Shown: in pieces, positions 38,401-47,624 of the stretch | Numbering within the stretch: position 1 is the first letter of the stretch | Layout: each line of letters begins with the position of its first letter | NCBI RefSeq assembly: GCF_017916325.1 | Contig: NC_090161.1 | Coordinates: 334,501-398,500 of the forward strand | Reading direction: 5' to 3' | Source of the DNA: Leishmania martiniquensis | Taxonomy: Eukaryota; Euglenozoa; Kinetoplastea; Trypanosomatida; Trypanosomatidae | Length of the DNA stretch: 64,000 bases | Notes under the pieces: generated by a model | Seen by the model: the letters and a program-made list of their open reading frames with translations, nothing else | Databases searched by the model: none | Told to the model about the DNA's origin: nothing | Position numbers and translations under genes: made by a program

Positions 38401-40796
38401 GTCTCCATACGAGGCCAGGAGAGTCTGCCGCATCATCTCTTCCGCCTCCAACCCCCGCTAGTAGAGACGCTTGCGCTGGAGATACAGCACGGACGGCATC
38501 CCCTCTCTCCACCAGGGCGACGACCGGCAAGGCTACACTAAAAAGCCCGCCTGCCGCCGCGGGTGATGCCAGCGCCGCACCCGCTTCCTCAGTCTCTCCG
38601 AGCACCTGTAGCCTGTGCAGGGAGGGAGGCGAACAGCAGGGGGAGGCGAGCTTGAGCGACACAGGCAGTGCGGTGAAGCGCTGCAGCACGGTACTGCAGG
38701 ATGTGACGGTGACACAGAAGCAGCGACAGAGCTGCGGGTGGCAGTCGGTTACCAAGGCACCATGTGACCTCCGGCAGCTGACTGAGACAAATATCAGCTC
38801 CGAGCATCGTTCGCCTCGCCACCTCAGCTCCGGCGGTGAAGACGTCACTGCCACGAGCGCGGCCCACACGGCTTCCACCACGGCGGCAGCGACAGCATCC
38901 ATCACAGCCGCCGCCCCCGGTTGCGTGCCTGCGCAGGAAGAGCGCGTTTGGCACATGCTGGCAAGTGGTCACGTCAGCCGGCAGCACAGCGCATCATCGT
39001 TCTCTTCTCCCCGACCGCAGGCTGCTCCAGCCACTGCACCGCCTCGGTCATCGCCAGCCTCCCCCACCGCCTCCAGCGCGGGGATACACGATGGCCATGT
39101 AAAGTACACTTGCCCGGAGGCAACTGCCGCGCCTGAGAGTGACAGCTGCCACCACCCGCACAGGTATCACGAAATACAGCCCCGACAGAAGGCTGTGCCA
39201 AAGGGGGGTGCATGTCACCAGGCGTCGCTGCGGTCCCTCAGCGCACCCTCCACCAGACCGCTGCACGCTGCGCACGACGAGAAGAGCGGTGATTGCCCAC
39301 ACTCCTCGTGCACGCGCCTCTCCCACCCCTACAACTACGAGTACAAGACAATCGTTTGCAGCGACGGGCAGCTCCACAAGCGGCTCATCCTATGTAAATC
39401 TGCCTGCCCGTCCCTCCGCACACAGATCAGCCCTGCCCCCACCGGATTCGCCGTTCCCAGCAGCGCAGCTCAGCACAAGGCCAGCGAACCCCTCACCCAA
39501 CGCCCGCCTTCTCTGAAGTTGAGCCTCAGCCCCACGTATCCCCAGCACCCTGCTACCGCGCTGGTACAGCTAGCAGACAGTGAGACCACCTCACTAGGGC
39601 GTCGGGCGTCACCTCAGCGTGACGAGTGGTCCGATGCCCACCAAGCCGCAGAAGCCCAAGAGCCTCACTCAGCCCAGGTAGTCACCGGAACTTCTCTGGC
39701 AGAGGAGCAACATGAGGCACACCTCCTTCAAAGGGTGCCGTGCACGCAGCCAGAGGCGTGCCTGGTGGACGACTCGCGCGCCTCTGCCGAGATGCCAAAC
39801 ACGCCGTTCGAAGGCGCTGACGTATGTGAGGTCGTGCTGACAGCCTCTGCTGAAAGCGGGCCAGCGCTAAGGGCGGAGTTGACCGATGCGCCCATCAATG
39901 CGGCGGCCGTTGATGGTGAAAACGAAGCGAACGCGACAGCCGCTGATGGGGCACCGTCGTCGCGCTCCGCGGACCTTGGCGGTCATCGAGCGTGTGGTGG
40001 GCGCCATCCCTTTATTTTCAGCGGTGATGTTATTCAGTGGTGGCTAGACGAGAAGGGCGCTCTCTCTGGAAGGTATTACAACCCCTACAGGGTGAAGCTG
40101 CCACGTGCAGATGCGACGGCGCTGAAGTGGGGTGGGACCCCAGCGTGCCATATGCTAGGTGTTGCTGTTGATCGCGACGATGGGTCAAATCTACGGCACG
40201 CGGCCCTCGATGACGACTCCGGGTCATCAGCTGCTCCTGCGACCTTCAAAGCTGCTGCAGGACGCAATGTGGCGGTGCTCACGTATAGCAGCGCACAGAG
40301 CGCTTGCACAAGGCAAGCAGACGTCCACCGCTCTCCGCCTCGTGAGTGGCTCAAGACACGCCGTGAGATGCAGCAGCATCAGCAACCACTGCAGTCAGAG
40401 ATGCACCGGCAAACGAGTTTTTGCCTTCCGACCAGCCACGGGGCCCGCGCCGCAGCGGCCGCGAAGGAAAGCCGCGGTCCTTCGTTGAGTGCTGAGGCTA
40501 ACTGCGCGCGGTGCTGTCTGCATGATAGTGCGGTGGAGACAGAGATGGTGATAGGCGGAGGAGCACGTGCCCGCTGGGCCGCCACGCGTCCCTCCGCGCC
40601 CTCCAAGCCAGTCGCGCTGCCGCGCCATCTACAGCTGTGCTTCGATGACGACTTTAACATGTTTCGCCGCGCTGCCGCCGCCGCGGTTGCCGCTGCTGCT
40701 TCTGGGGGCGTGGCTGCAGGGGCTGCGCCTCAGAAGCGCCCAGGAACAGTGGGTGCGAAGCGCACGTATCCATGCAAGTCCAACGCGGAGCAGTAG
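35460..40796 (+). CDS. Large hypothetical protein, 1778 residues
   Basis: A continuous frame from ATG 35460 to TAG 40794-40796, with a well-placed acceptor 34 bases upstream. I do not recognise a domain. Most of the chain is Ser/Ala/Thr/Pro/His-rich and probably disordered, as in many trypanosomatid cytoskeletal or regulatory proteins. Three islands look ordered. About 446-541 is a Gln/Leu/Ala-rich helical region (LPRIQQRILAARLQAQER and QRAHYADLVGRELQYVAALW). About 1280-1319 contains YNYEYKTIVCSDGQLHKRL. About 1510-1585 contains FIFSGDVIQWWLDEKG and RYYNPYRVKLP. These islands are the likely conserved parts. No transmembrane segment or catalytic motif is visible. Confidence 0.78.
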   Translation: MESHTVRANRSDAGWRGVCDHAQPPRPAHTGSGVARDAADTNANQSPLATESTTFARERSLLSTTTTSARNGRAAAHYPQSTKRGDDLGGALTRQAQWATAVVAAGTTATRPLSLSAASVRHPAVSISSQARQSCSSFFATLSSAAASCPSSMEGFSAPHPVLRSHMVSPQLQPLHCFGIRPNGDDSPARSCFFDVRRSSAELRQKYSQLMPSKSAAAPSPGSVASVPSRKGIVMSPTKSPPVAATPLMRGGSDKALYARPRPASFTYASLSNSGLAEPRQESAQVEAVANDASPRSRQTDMADSSTVRDLEPLSQSSRRCSSWVPPVKYPSTMHGPEQAGVGDARVEAAQRIRSFSASLVSHRQPQQALGGPPPQAGQTHPQGTCADAANVATPGCDFDVLGVGDGGGSSGLFCGEGQTSDEGEVGIPFTPQAAAGAAGIEIGPAAGEWNLPRIQQRILAARLQAQERQHFTSAVEILVSVQMSLDADYREASQGGGELISGFSLTPAQRAHYADLVGRELQYVAALWMKKLHSAESPMLVPTTEVVHAPQGAAESIAVSCAMPPDTTTRTGAEGEDGNRVRVSNSGSSRSSSSSKPCVTMCRKSSEYSFLYSAHTVNSAAASTPQPDSPMPAHATVAVNFASTVHHSPTNAPAKMTQAACEEARMAQVCSPHSPQSRANATNDFIPDGSEASHLSSVLSTAEKRNMWGSYAHTSASGDRSMSAPGVHGNDHWAREVSALVDLHGTSEPGEYCEQLAPCHPRHGREPIRRMQYSMEALSTDSSITTELSSVYDDKVLGPQGQTPFDNTVMARRQHRSTHVKKRSADALLAAIHARSSADTSSLCHITETSNGFSTRNRSSPVSGTSPALGSVRRDSIRRDSPHVQQLSPPQVLMPSAQQHIGPDAVMAAVEAGGESEPATTFDKAADAISSASLHVRSSRAISLAVSPAAPCRSFQQTPERRCLASSAETDVDVAAPPARLHTRPGESAASSLPPPTPASRDACAGDTARTASPLSTRATTGKATLKSPPAAAGDASAAPASSVSPSTCSLCREGGEQQGEASLSDTGSAVKRCSTVLQDVTVTQKQRQSCGWQSVTKAPCDLRQLTETNISSEHRSPRHLSSGGEDVTATSAAHTASTTAAATASITAAAPGCVPAQEERVWHMLASGHVSRQHSASSFSSPRPQAAPATAPPRSSPASPTASSAGIHDGHVKYTCPEATAAPESDSCHHPHRYHEIQPRQKAVPKGGACHQASLRSLSAPSTRPLHAAHDEKSGDCPHSSCTRLSHPYNYEYKTIVCSDGQLHKRLILCKSACPSLRTQISPAPTGFAVPSSAAQHKASEPLTQRPPSLKLSLSPTYPQHPATALVQLADSETTSLGRRASPQRDEWSDAHQAAEAQEPHSAQVVTGTSLAEEQHEAHLLQRVPCTQPEACLVDDSRASAEMPNTPFEGADVCEVVLTASAESGPALRAELTDAPINAAAVDGENEANATAADGAPSSRSADLGGHRACGGRHPFIFSGDVIQWWLDEKGALSGRYYNPYRVKLPRADATALKWGGTPACHMLGVAVDRDDGSNLRHAALDDDSGSSAAPATFKAAAGRNVAVLTYSSAQSACTRQADVHRSPPREWLKTRREMQQHQQPLQSEMHRQTSFCLPTSHGARAAAAAKESRGPSLSAEANCARCCLHDSAVETEMVIGGGARARWAATRPSAPSKPVALPRHLQLCFDDDFNMFRRAAAAAVAAAASGGVAAGAAPQKRPGTVGAKRTYPCKSNAEQ

Positions 40797-41189
40797 CGTC
40801 GTGCCGCAGCCAATGGCAAGGGCCCCCCTCCTTCCCCATCCTTTCTAGTTCGAGTCATCGCCACACAGACACGATCTCTTTAAATGCAGAGCGGAGAGAG
40901 CACTGCGCCCCTCTCCTGTACAGTATGTTATTTTCACTGTTGACTTATGGAGCTCGCCGTCGCTGCTGACGCGGTTGCCGCATCGCAGTCGTTCATCACG
41001 TACGAGGACTTTTCAAAGCAATCAATCGTGGACGTGAGCAGAGGAGAAGAGCTTTCAGCGGAGGGTTCGACGGAGCGCTACTCGTTGGCGCTTTCAACGT
41101 GACCGTCGCCGCCGACAAATTCAACGGTAATGGTACACACACACGCACGTATACACGCCGGTGCACGAGCCACTCTCTTCGCTCTTTTT

Positions 41190-41715
41190 GAAGCATGGCG
41201 ACCGCCCCGATGAAGGGCGAAGGGGGTGGAAGGGGGGGTAGCCCCGGGGGGAGGGTGCAGGCCTCCTCCTCGTGCGTGGTATCGCCGGGGTCGATCACCG
41301 GACTTCCAGTGCGGGAAAGCCGAGCCGCCGCCGTATCCCTACCCGAATGCTGAACGACCTCTGGCGGCGACATGGAGTCCACTGCCCACCAAGTGTGAAG
41401 GTCAGAGCGACCGATGACGGGTGGTGCCAATCGCCCAGATCCTGGGTGACGTGGCGCCTGTGTGCCCTGTGACGATGAATACGCGTGTGCGACTCGCATG
41501 ATCGGCAAGCTTTAAACCTGAATCGAAGGCGTTTCAGATGGCTTCCACTCTGCCCACTGGTGGGTGTGAGGAGGGGGGCCTATGACGTTCACTGCGGGGC
41601 GGCGCATTCGAGTGGCGACTGACATGATGTGTGGTTGATTGTGAGGCACCCGGCGAGGCGGAGGGGAGGGCGAGAGTAGTGGGCCCATTGCCCTGAAGCG
41701 CACACGCACACATCA
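41190..41715 (+). mobile_element. Possible SIDER-like degenerate retroposon
   Basis: A block of about 0.5 kb in the presumed 3' UTR of the upstream gene, with a composition unlike the flanking spacer. Leishmania 3' UTRs often carry SIDER elements of this size, which are truncated degenerate relatives of ingi/L1Tc-type retroposons linked to mRNA turnover. Stretches such as GGGTGCAGGCCTCC and CGCCCAGATCCTGGG look familiar from such elements, but this is recognition from memory and cannot be aligned here. Boundaries are approximate and no target-site duplication was identified. Confidence 0.35.
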
Positions 41716-42239
41716 CAGGCGCCAGGGTTTTTTTTCTCCCCCTCCCTCAGTGCAGCCGCAGGCGGGTGGGGGGAGGGCTTCTTTCTCGGTCGCGTGGTGC
41801 CCTTCACTGTCCCGCTCTCTGCCGTGCACGTAACCTTCCGTCTTCTCCCCTCTTCTCTCCTCACTCCCATCTGCGGGATTCGCGAAGAGGCAGAGCACAA
41901 CAAAGCTGACTGTCGAGACGGCGGCCGCAGCGGTGGCGACTAGGCTACCGTGTGTTGTGGTTGCATCAGTCCGCCCGTCTCACCGCAAATACGTTCGTTG
42001 AAGGAGTGTATGCAGCGAGGCCGACACGTGCGTGTCTGTTGGTCGCAATGCGATGCGGCGTATGCGCTAGCATACTCGTTCGCACTCCAGTCTCAGCCGG
42101 TGCCTACCAAGCTGACGGCTGCTCGTTCTGCCTGTGTGACTCGTGCCTCGTTTCCCCAAATCCTCTCTCTCTCGTGTGTGTGTGTGCGTTTGTCGTGGCT
42201 GTCGAGTGCGTTTGCGTATCTGAATCGATCCCGCCCTCA

Positions 42240-42341
42240 AGCCTGCCCCCCCCATCCCATCCCCGTTCTCCCATTCGCTGCACTGCACGTGCGCGCGCAC
42301 ACACACAATCACACACACGGCCAACAACATCGCGGTGACAG
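42240..42341 (+). promoter_or_regulatory. Candidate spliced-leader acceptor region
   Basis: The C/T-rich segment at about 42237-42285 is followed by a CA run and then AG at 42340-42341. The leader to ATG 42435 would be 93 nt. Confidence 0.4.
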
Positions 42342-42434
42342 CAAAGAGGAGAAGAGGAGCCAGTAACAAAAACGGAAGCCATCGGGGAAAAAAGGGTCGG
42401 CTTGCAGGCAAGCGAGCACAGCGGCTTCGCAGCG

Positions 42435-44048
42435 ATGCTGGGCGCATCCATGCGCCAGGCCCCTGCCTGCGTGGGGCATGCACGCCTGTCACTCCGCCCA
42501 GCGCCGGACGCGTGCGCGCTGTTCCGAAGAGCAGCCGCCACGTCTCTTGCCTCCGCCTCGCCCATGGTCAACGCTGCGGCTTCTTCGCATGCACACGTGG
42601 CGCCGCGGCGTCGACAGTCCTCCGCTACCTCGTATCCCGGCTCGACTACTGCTGTACACGGCACCACCATTGTGCAGCAGTCGCAACAGCCTCAGCTGGG
42701 GAGCATAGCCATCACATATAGCCCTGGCTCTGGAGCTGCTGGAAATGGGCTGACACTCCCGACCACAGCACTCACCGGGCACTGCGACGTCATTTCTGAG
42801 ACGCTGTCCAAGGCAGATGAGCTGCTGCAGCAGAAGAAGGCGCAAGAGGCGCTTGGAGCTGAGGCAGACATTCTCACCGCGGAAGGCATTGATGAGATGG
42901 TGGAAGAGCTGAAGGAGATTACAACGAGTGAGGTGGAGGCACTCGTGGGACAGATGCGGTCTCCGGCTGTGGTGCAGCAGGCTGGCATGCACGAGTTGCG
43001 TCGCACACTCTACTACGCCACCTCACTCAAGTCACGCGACTGGATCGAGCCGGCGCAGTATACGTCACTGATGCGTGTCTTGACAGTGGAGCTCCTGCGC
43101 CGCGACAGTGAGGGTGTGCTGGCGCCGGACGATGTGCTGTACATCACGACGCACATGATCACGGCAAACTTTTACAATCGGCACTTGTGGAATCGGATGG
43201 AGAAGTCGTTGCTCGCGTCGAGAAACTACGAGACCATCGACATGGCCACTATCAAAGCCCTCTCAACGAAGCTGTTCAAGACGCGCCGCGGCTGCCCAAA
43301 GGAGACGCTAGATGTGCGGCGGAAGATCTTGAGCGCAATGACGCGCCGGGTGGCGGTACTCGCTAACGATTTCGACCTGCCGTCCCTGCTCGGAATCCTG
43401 CAGTGCTACACAACGCATGACATGGCGCCATCCCCGATCCAGTCGCTTGCGGTGCGTGCGACGAATCATGTGAACGAGTTCACACCTCAGGAGTGCGCGA
43501 CGCTTCTGCAGGTGCTGCGCAAGTTCAACCTTCTTCGCCTCGAAGTGTGTGAGCGGCTTGTCGAGCGCATCTGCACCGCAGACGAACTCAATCAGCACAT
43601 GATTCACTCTGCCCTTTTATCGATTCGCACGTGTTACAACCGCGTCAGCGACTCGGGTCGCCATGCGCTGCAAGCGGAGCCAACACGACAGAAGCTGCGA
43701 GCCATGGGGGAGCAGGTAAGCTGTCGCTTGCAAGAAGCCACGTTTCCGGCGATGAACGTAATACTGAGCTTACTAGACATCGTTGTTAACCTTCGCATCT
43801 ACGTGCCGAAGGCGTCGTTGCAGAGCCTGTTCGCCCAAGCCCTTAAGATGGTGAAGGTTGTCGTGGAGCAGGAGGATGACCTGATCGACCCCGCTACAGG
43901 AAAACACGTGCGACCCATTACAATGGAGCAAGGCCGCCAGCTGCACGCGCTACTGCTGCACTACGGGCCTGATTTGTCACCCGATCTCCTAGCGTTGCTG
44001 AAGAACTGCTTCAAGGACGGCCTTCTACCCGACGAGGCGTCACTCTAA
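42435..44048 (+). CDS. Probable mitochondrial helical-repeat protein
   Basis: A 537-residue product from the first in-frame ATG. A second ATG lies five codons on. The first 65 residues are rich in Arg, Ala and Ser with scarcely any acid, fitting a mitochondrial presequence. From about residue 110 to the end it is almost entirely helical, with repeated pairs of amphipathic helices such as LYYATSLKSRDW, LPSLLGILQCYTTHDM, ATLLQVLRKFNLLRLEVCERLVERI and LLDIVVNLRIYVPKASLQSLFAQAL. This is the style of the FASTK-like, HPR or OPR helical-repeat RNA-binding proteins that handle kinetoplast RNA. Which complex it belongs to (editing substrate binding, RNA processing, mitoribosome) cannot be decided from sequence alone. 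Confidence 0.8.
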   Translation: MLGASMRQAPACVGHARLSLRPAPDACALFRRAAATSLASASPMVNAAASSHAHVAPRRRQSSATSYPGSTTAVHGTTIVQQSQQPQLGSIAITYSPGSGAAGNGLTLPTTALTGHCDVISETLSKADELLQQKKAQEALGAEADILTAEGIDEMVEELKEITTSEVEALVGQMRSPAVVQQAGMHELRRTLYYATSLKSRDWIEPAQYTSLMRVLTVELLRRDSEGVLAPDDVLYITTHMITANFYNRHLWNRMEKSLLASRNYETIDMATIKALSTKLFKTRRGCPKETLDVRRKILSAMTRRVAVLANDFDLPSLLGILQCYTTHDMAPSPIQSLAVRATNHVNEFTPQECATLLQVLRKFNLLRLEVCERLVERICTADELNQHMIHSALLSIRTCYNRVSDSGRHALQAEPTRQKLRAMGEQVSCRLQEATFPAMNVILSLLDIVVNLRIYVPKASLQSLFAQALKMVKVVVEQEDDLIDPATGKHVRPITMEQGRQLHALLLHYGPDLSPDLLALLKNCFKDGLLPDEASL

Positions 44049-45242
44049 TGTCGCGTCGGGCGACACTTTCTCGGGAGAGGGCGGAGGGGCAAAGAGGACG
44101 GAAGGAACGCGCGGCTTGCGCGTCGCCACTGGGATGTCTCTCCCTGCCAGTAGACCGCCTGCCGGTGTTACCGCGACGGCACTCCCGACTAACATTGTAT
44201 TGGCCGCTGTGGCGGAGGTTTGGTCGTGCTTCGGCCTGTCTCTCTCTTTCTCCCTCTTACACACACACACACGCACACGCACACAGACGTTGGATGTGCT
44301 GCCCCGTCCCCCCGCTCCCCCTGTCTCTCCTCTTTTTTCGCTTCTGCATAGGAGGAGGGAAAAGGGGAGGGGGCGATTAGGCAGAAGGGGAGGGCTCACG
44401 CGTTGAGGTGCGGCGTTGTTTGTATGCGCAGGCGTCGCAGTCGCTGCCACGCGCGCTTCAACGCTGCTTCTTTGCAGGGGAGACTGGCTTCCGCCGCTGT
44501 CCTCATCCCCTCCACCTATTCTCGTCGCTTTTGCATGCATGACGCCTACGTAGTCGGCGAGGCTGGCGAAAATTGCACAAAAAGGGCGTTGAAGATGACC
44601 AGGGGGAGGGAGGAGGCTCAGCGTAGAAAGGTGTCGTGGTGGGTGGTGGTGATGGACAGCATCGTCTCTCGCACACCTCGTCCGCCCCCTTTGGCGGACA
44701 GGTCACTCCATCATGCCCTCGCGCTCCCTCTCTTGCTTCCTCTCCCCGTCTCCCTCCCCTCCCCCTTTACTGTTTTCATTAACGAACGCCACGATTGCTG
44801 GCGAGACTGCTGCTATGTCTGCAGGCCGTTAGGCAACGAAGGGGAAACGGAGAGGGGGGAGCTAGGCGCGGCCACGGAGACAGCAGTTTGCCTTGCCTAC
44901 CTTCGATGCGCGCGAGCCTTCGGTTGCTGCAGCATCGCCACCTGGGTCACTGGCGCTCTCGCGTGTTGTTCTCTCTGCACTTCTTGCAGCATCTTCTCAC
45001 TTGGCTACATCCTTCCAACGACACGCCATCAACACTTCTCATGGTGTCCTCCCCACTCTTGTTTCGCCGCCATAGACGCAGATCAACTCGGGGGACTCCT
45101 GTTTGTGCCGCTGCCCCAAGCAGAAATCACCAGCGTCTGCTCTTCGCGCGCCCGCCGCTGGGCGCCTTCCCCCAGGCGAGAGGCCGCGAGGAACCGAGGG
45201 ACTGAGAGACTTACCCCCACGGTGGCCCATTCACTTTCCCCT
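44049..45242 (+). other. Intergenic region / 5' leader
   Basis: A 1.2-kb spacer with a CA run near 44258-44286, a C/T tract at 44715-44770 and AGs at 44804-44805 and 44823-44824. The frame of the next gene is open from 44403 but reads UTR-like, crosses the pyrimidine tract and has no ATG between the acceptor and 45243. Confidence 0.55.
44715..44824 (+). promoter_or_regulatory. Candidate polypyrimidine tract and spliced-leader acceptor
   Basis: About 55 bases of C/T precede AGs at 44804-44805 and 44823-44824 (GTCTGCAG). A leader of about 420 nt with out-of-frame ATGs would result. A second candidate lies near 45077-45080. Confidence 0.4.
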
Positions 45243-47624
45243 ATGCTCAGTCGACGGCTGCCACTGTCATGGGCAGTGATGTCACGCGATCGCAGTAGCC
45301 GGCGCACCCACTTCATGTCAGGCGTAACATCGTACGTGAAGCATCGCCCTCGCTGTTGTCATGGGGCCATGGGCGATGTTCACGTTCAAGCGTACAGCTG
45401 CAGCTCTCAGTGTCTCGGCCGCACCGTGCCGGCTGTGGACTCTGGCATCACTGGCGCACCGGCGAGCGCCGCGCCGTGGGAGCGTCTCGTGTACCTCGTC
45501 ACAGGCCTTCCACCGCCTGAGCAGCGAGGAGCCTCGCCGCTGAGGGCAGCGGGGGTCTCCGCTTTGGCGGATGCAGCCGATGTGGGTGCTGCCCTTCCTA
45601 AGATTCGTGAGCTATGGATGTGTGCCTATCACCCTGCCTTTGGCTGTGGTGCAGTGTGCCATCGCCACGGCGCCACTGACTCCGCCGTCACGGCGTCTGA
45701 CGCGAATGCGCAGCAGAAGCCGTTGCGACTGTTACCAGAGGAAGCGGAGGAGCTGCCGCTATTCGTGCAAGTGCTTGGCCAACTCGCCGCTGCGCTTCAG
45801 GCGACGAGCATGATGAAAGCTGAGGCAGCAGCGCCGGCTGCTGACAGCGATGACCATGCTGCTACTGCCCTCCTTGAGGTGCATGAGTGGCTTGTGGAGC
45901 TGCAGGCGCTTTTGCTATTCATCGGGCAGCACCACCTGCGCTTCCTGATCCCCGCAACCTTTTTGCCTGCGGTGCCATTGATGGCTGCCTCGCTGGCGCC
46001 CGAGCAGCACAGGGCCGGCGGCGGCAGTGGCGCAAGCGATAGCGGCGAAGTGAAGCGGCCGCGAATGGGCACGGCGCGAGAGGCGCAGACCTGTGAGGGT
46101 TTGTTGCTGAGGCAGCGCCCAGGTGAGGCGACGGCGAGCCACACGCGCGCGTTTCCCGCGGTCATCAAAGGGAACTCCACCAGTGCTCCTCAGCTTCGCC
46201 GCCTGTCTTGCCGCGATGAGGAGCGTCTGCAGCAAATGGCGCCTCCACTTTCAGCGGAGGAGCTTCTCCGTGTCGTGGTGCTGGTCGAGGCGGCACGGAC
46301 AATTCTGGACGTGGCGCGTCCTCCGTCACTCGGGTCAAGGGTGCGCGCGGAGGTGTACAGCGTGCTCTTATCCGTCGTCGGCGCCAGTGAGCAACTGCCG
46401 TCTACGACCTTTGGGTCACTCACCACGTGTCTAGCGCGCTGCGTGGATAGCTATGCGGCATGCCGGCAGCTCTCGTCTGCCGCATGTGCGTCGCCGGGGC
46501 TCGCTGAGGTGCTGGGAGAGTGCGGCGCCGGTGATGGCGTGCTGACTTTTCAAGAGCGCATTGCCGCTGCCGATTGCGCCGGGCTCCCCTCTTTTCTGCG
46601 TCGCGTCTCGCTCGACAGTGCCACCCATGCCGCGGGGGTCCTCCTCACAATCTCACCTTCTCCGGTGGAGCGGCGTGAAACCGCACACATCGAACGCCTC
46701 CGTGGCGGCCTCACCACTCTCCTGCGCCCTACCGTGGTTCTACACCACCTTCGCGTACTCGCGAGTGTGATGCAGCGCCGCCTCGCCAAGGCGCTCTACG
46801 ACGCGGAAATGAGTATTAGCACGTGCCAGTTACATCAGGGGGCACGGAGGCGCGGTGGAAGCGACGCGGTCGCCTCTCTCAGCAGCGCCGGCGCCGCACG
46901 GGCGGCAAAGGAGGCGAGGATAGAGGCCGGCATGCTGGGGATGCTGACACTGGAGCAACGCAAAGCACGCGCGGCGTCGGCGTCGGATGGGACGGCGCTG
47001 ACAACGTCGGCGCAGCCGCGGCAGAGGCGTCGAACTGTGGCAGAGATCAGTGCCTCAGCGAAGAGGGAGCAGGGGCGTGAGAGCAACACCTCAGCTTACG
47101 ATGGCATTAGCGCCCCCTCTTCTCACGTGCCTGATGAAGGAGCCCCTCCACTTCCATGTACGTCCTGCAGTTGGCCTCGCCACCCCGACGCCCAGCACGT
47201 TGACTGCAGTGCCGCGGAGGACAGCGCTCGAGTCTCCTTCACGGATCTCGCAGAGGTGTGCAGCGCCATGGCAGCCATCGGCTTCCGCGGCGACGGCACC
47301 GCTGCCGAGGAGCCGATGTGGCAGCACGCGGTGGAGTTCGCCTGTGTGGAGATCGCCGCCATCGCGGATGCCAGAGACGCAGCCGATTCGGTGTCTCATG
47401 GCGACGACGGGGATGCTGCTGGGGCTGCTGCAGCTCGAGAGGCGGTGATTCGCCAGACTTTGCTGGACGCACGCGACGTATGCTTCGCACTCGACCGGAT
47501 CGGCTACGCGCGCGGTTACGATCGCGTCATGGCAACGCTGGTGCGCTGCGGCTTCCTGCGGGAGCCGATAGCCGCGCCGTCTGCTGGTAGGCGCTCCATG
47601 AAGGACGTACCATCCTCAGCCTAA
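45243..47624 (+). CDS. Hypothetical protein, about 793 residues
   Basis: The start at 45243 is the first in-frame ATG after the predicted acceptor; alternatives at 45282 and 45369 are equally possible. I do not recognise the family. The first 50 residues are Arg/Ser-rich and may be a mitochondrial presequence. The rest is Ala/Leu-rich and mostly helical, with ordered blocks such as LFVQVLGQLAAALQA, LLEVHEWLVELQALLLFIGQHHLRF and LLRVVVLVEAARTILD. A basic, Glu/Ala-rich linker with RQRRRTVAEI follows, and then a C-terminal helical region with RDVCFALDRIGYARGYDR. A helical-repeat scaffold is plausible. No catalytic motif is visible. Confidence 0.7.
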   Translation: MLSRRLPLSWAVMSRDRSSRRTHFMSGVTSYVKHRPRCCHGAMGDVHVQAYSCSSQCLGRTVPAVDSGITGAPASAAPWERLVYLVTGLPPPEQRGASPLRAAGVSALADAADVGAALPKIRELWMCAYHPAFGCGAVCHRHGATDSAVTASDANAQQKPLRLLPEEAEELPLFVQVLGQLAAALQATSMMKAEAAAPAADSDDHAATALLEVHEWLVELQALLLFIGQHHLRFLIPATFLPAVPLMAASLAPEQHRAGGGSGASDSGEVKRPRMGTAREAQTCEGLLLRQRPGEATASHTRAFPAVIKGNSTSAPQLRRLSCRDEERLQQMAPPLSAEELLRVVVLVEAARTILDVARPPSLGSRVRAEVYSVLLSVVGASEQLPSTTFGSLTTCLARCVDSYAACRQLSSAACASPGLAEVLGECGAGDGVLTFQERIAAADCAGLPSFLRRVSLDSATHAAGVLLTISPSPVERRETAHIERLRGGLTTLLRPTVVLHHLRVLASVMQRRLAKALYDAEMSISTCQLHQGARRRGGSDAVASLSSAGAARAAKEARIEAGMLGMLTLEQRKARAASASDGTALTTSAQPRQRRRTVAEISASAKREQGRESNTSAYDGISAPSSHVPDEGAPPLPCTSCSWPRHPDAQHVDCSAAEDSARVSFTDLAEVCSAMAAIGFRGDGTAAEEPMWQHAVEFACVEIAAIADARDAADSVSHGDDGDAAGAAAAREAVIRQTLLDARDVCFALDRIGYARGYDRVMATLVRCGFLREPIAAPSAGRRSMKDVPSSA

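Larger units (their letters stand above)
40797..42434 (+). other. Intergenic region with candidate degenerate retroposon
   Basis: A 1.6-kb spacer. The central part, about 41190-41715, differs from ordinary spacers: it is purine/GC-rich, low in pyrimidine tracts and has no microsatellite. CT, GT and CA repeats resume from about 41730 to 42320 and serve the next gene. Confidence 0.6.

Noticed and set aside
40996..41508. 170-codon minus-strand frame in the spacer
   Set aside because: Coincides with the suspected degenerate retroposon block; no protein family is recognisable.
44403..45242. Upstream open extension of the 793-residue protein frame
   Set aside because: It crosses the main pyrimidine tract and acceptor, lacks an ATG between the acceptor and 45243, and reads UTR-like.
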